Shown: positions 4,830-5,587 of the stretch, piece after piece
Layout: each line of letters begins with the position of its first letter
Numbering within the stretch: the first letter of the stretch is position 1
DNA from: an uncultured Clostridium sp.
Lineage (GTDB): Bacteria; Bacillota; Clostridia; Lachnospirales; Lachnospiraceae
DNA: 5,587 bases
Reading direction: 5' to 3'
Assembly (NCBI GenBank): GCA_900553925.1
Contig: USFH01000134.1
Span: 1-5,587, forward strand
The notes under the pieces: model-generated
Told to the model about the DNA's origin: nothing
The model's database searches: none
What the model saw: the letters and a program-made list of their open reading frames with translations, nothing else
Position numbers and translations under genes: made by a program

Positions 4830-5587
4830 TTAATTCGACTGCATCGCACGCTTTGCACGCATACGAAGTGTCGGATCCAGAATCTTCTTACGGATACGGA
4901 TAGACTTCGGTGTAATCTCCAGAAGCTCGTCTGTATCAATAAAGTCCAGTGCCTGCTCTAAGGAAAGAATCTTCGGCGGTGTCAGCTTCAACGCATCATC
5001 GGAACCAGATGCACGTGTATTCGTCAGCTGTTTCTTCTTGCAGACATTTACCTCAATATCCTCTGACTTACCACACTGTCCAACAACCATACCGCCGTAG
5101 ACCTGCTCGCCCGGTCCGATAAAGAGTGTTCCACGCTCCTGCGCATTGAACAGACCATATGTGATACTCTCTCCTGACTCGAATGCAATCAGGGAGCCCT
5201 GACTTCTATAATTCATATCGCCCTTGTATGGCTGATAACCATCAAACATGGTATTGATGATACCATTTCCCTTGGTTGCGGTCATGAAATCGCCACGGAA
5301 ACCGATCAGTCCACGGGATGGGATAGAAAATTCCAATCTCGTTGTACCATTTCCGGTCGGTGCCATACCCTGCAGCTCACCCTTACGCTGGTTCAGCATA
5401 TTGATAACGGTACCGGAGAATTCATCCGGCACATCAATGACAGCAATTTCAAACGGCTCTAACTTCTTGCCCTTCTCATCTTCCTTGTAGATAACCTCTG
5501 CCTTACTTACTGCGAACTCATAGCCCTCACGACGCATATTCTCGATCAATACGGACAGATGCAGCTCGCCACGTCCGGATACCTTGA
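4830..5587 (-). CDS. typA: Translational GTPase TypA/BipA, C-terminal 251 residues (5'-truncated by window edge)
   Basis: The reading frame is open to the right edge, so the start and the GTPase domain lie outside the window; the full protein is normally about 610 residues. The visible part begins KVSGRGELHLSVLIENMRRE, the end of the EF-G domain III-like fold. An EF-G domain V-like fold follows (about 44-125) with the highly conserved SRGLIGFRGDFMTATKGNG (90-108), and then the BipA-specific C-terminal domain (about 130-251). That domain holds the loop CKKKQLTNTRASGSDDA (182-198), which in BipA reaches towards the peptidyl transferase centre and A-site tRNA. It ends DPTLRMRAKRAMQSN. TypA/BipA binds the 70S ribosome or 50S subunit and acts in large-subunit assembly and stress or low-temperature growth. 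An internal TTG at 5549 is not the start, because conserved sequence continues upstream. A strong terminator follows, so it ends its own transcription unit. Confidence 0.97.
   Translation of the reverse strand, partial: KVSGRGELHLSVLIENMRREGYEFAVSKAEVIYKEDEKGKKLEPFEIAVIDVPDEFSGTVINMLNQRKGELQGMAPTGNGTTRLEFSIPSRGLIGFRGDFMTATKGNGIINTMFDGYQPYKGDMNYRSQGSLIAFESGESITYGLFNAQERGTLFIGPGEQVYGGMVVGQCGKSEDIEVNVCKKKQLTNTRASGSDDALKLTPPKILSLEQALDFIDTDELLEITPKSIRIRKKILDPTLRMRAKRAMQSN

Overview
This window looks like an ordinary chromosomal segment of a Gram-positive anaerobe of the Bacillota, most likely class Clostridia and plausibly a Lachnospiraceae-type gut bacterium. The reasons are the paired GlgC/GlgD form of ADP-glucose pyrophosphorylase, a SpoVG homologue, strong purine-rich Shine-Dalgarno sequences (AGGAGG variants) before almost every gene, and AT-rich intergenic regions. 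The assignment is inferred from protein families. No rRNA or other species marker is present.

Every recognisable gene lies on the minus strand, so transcription runs from high to low coordinates. Starting from the right edge there are three blocks. (1) 5587-4830 is the C-terminal part of the ribosome-associated GTPase TypA/BipA. It is cut by the window edge and followed by a strong hairpin-plus-T-tract terminator (about 4745-4796). (2) 4650-2845 is a three-gene operon behind an extended -10 type promoter: a short NfeD-family membrane protein, an SPFH/stomatin (QmcA-like) membrane protein with an 11-residue repeat coiled coil, and a small soluble protein of unknown function. (3) 2708-1 begins with a promoter whose -35 region sits in the loop of a 7-bp inverted repeat. 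It continues with glgC, glgD (1 nt apart) and spoVG (35 nt after glgD, with no terminator visible); spoVG runs off the left edge.

GlgC and GlgD should together form the enzyme making ADP-glucose for glycogen synthesis. GlgC keeps the canonical catalytic motifs, whereas GlgD is degenerate in the nucleotide-binding loop, as expected for a regulatory partner. NfeD and SPFH proteins form a membrane microdomain-associated pair, and the small third gene is a candidate accessory protein. SpoVG is a nucleic-acid-binding regulator; its position after glgCD suggests co-transcription with carbon-storage genes.

Coding density is high: the largest gene-free stretches are 4651-4829 (terminator plus promoter) and 2709-2844 (promoter plus inverted repeat). 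I found no tRNA, rRNA, CRISPR array, insertion sequence or phage gene, and no convincing new biological system. The parts most worth a second look are the unknown small protein next to NfeD-SPFH, the inverted repeat at the glgC promoter, and the glgCD-spoVG linkage.
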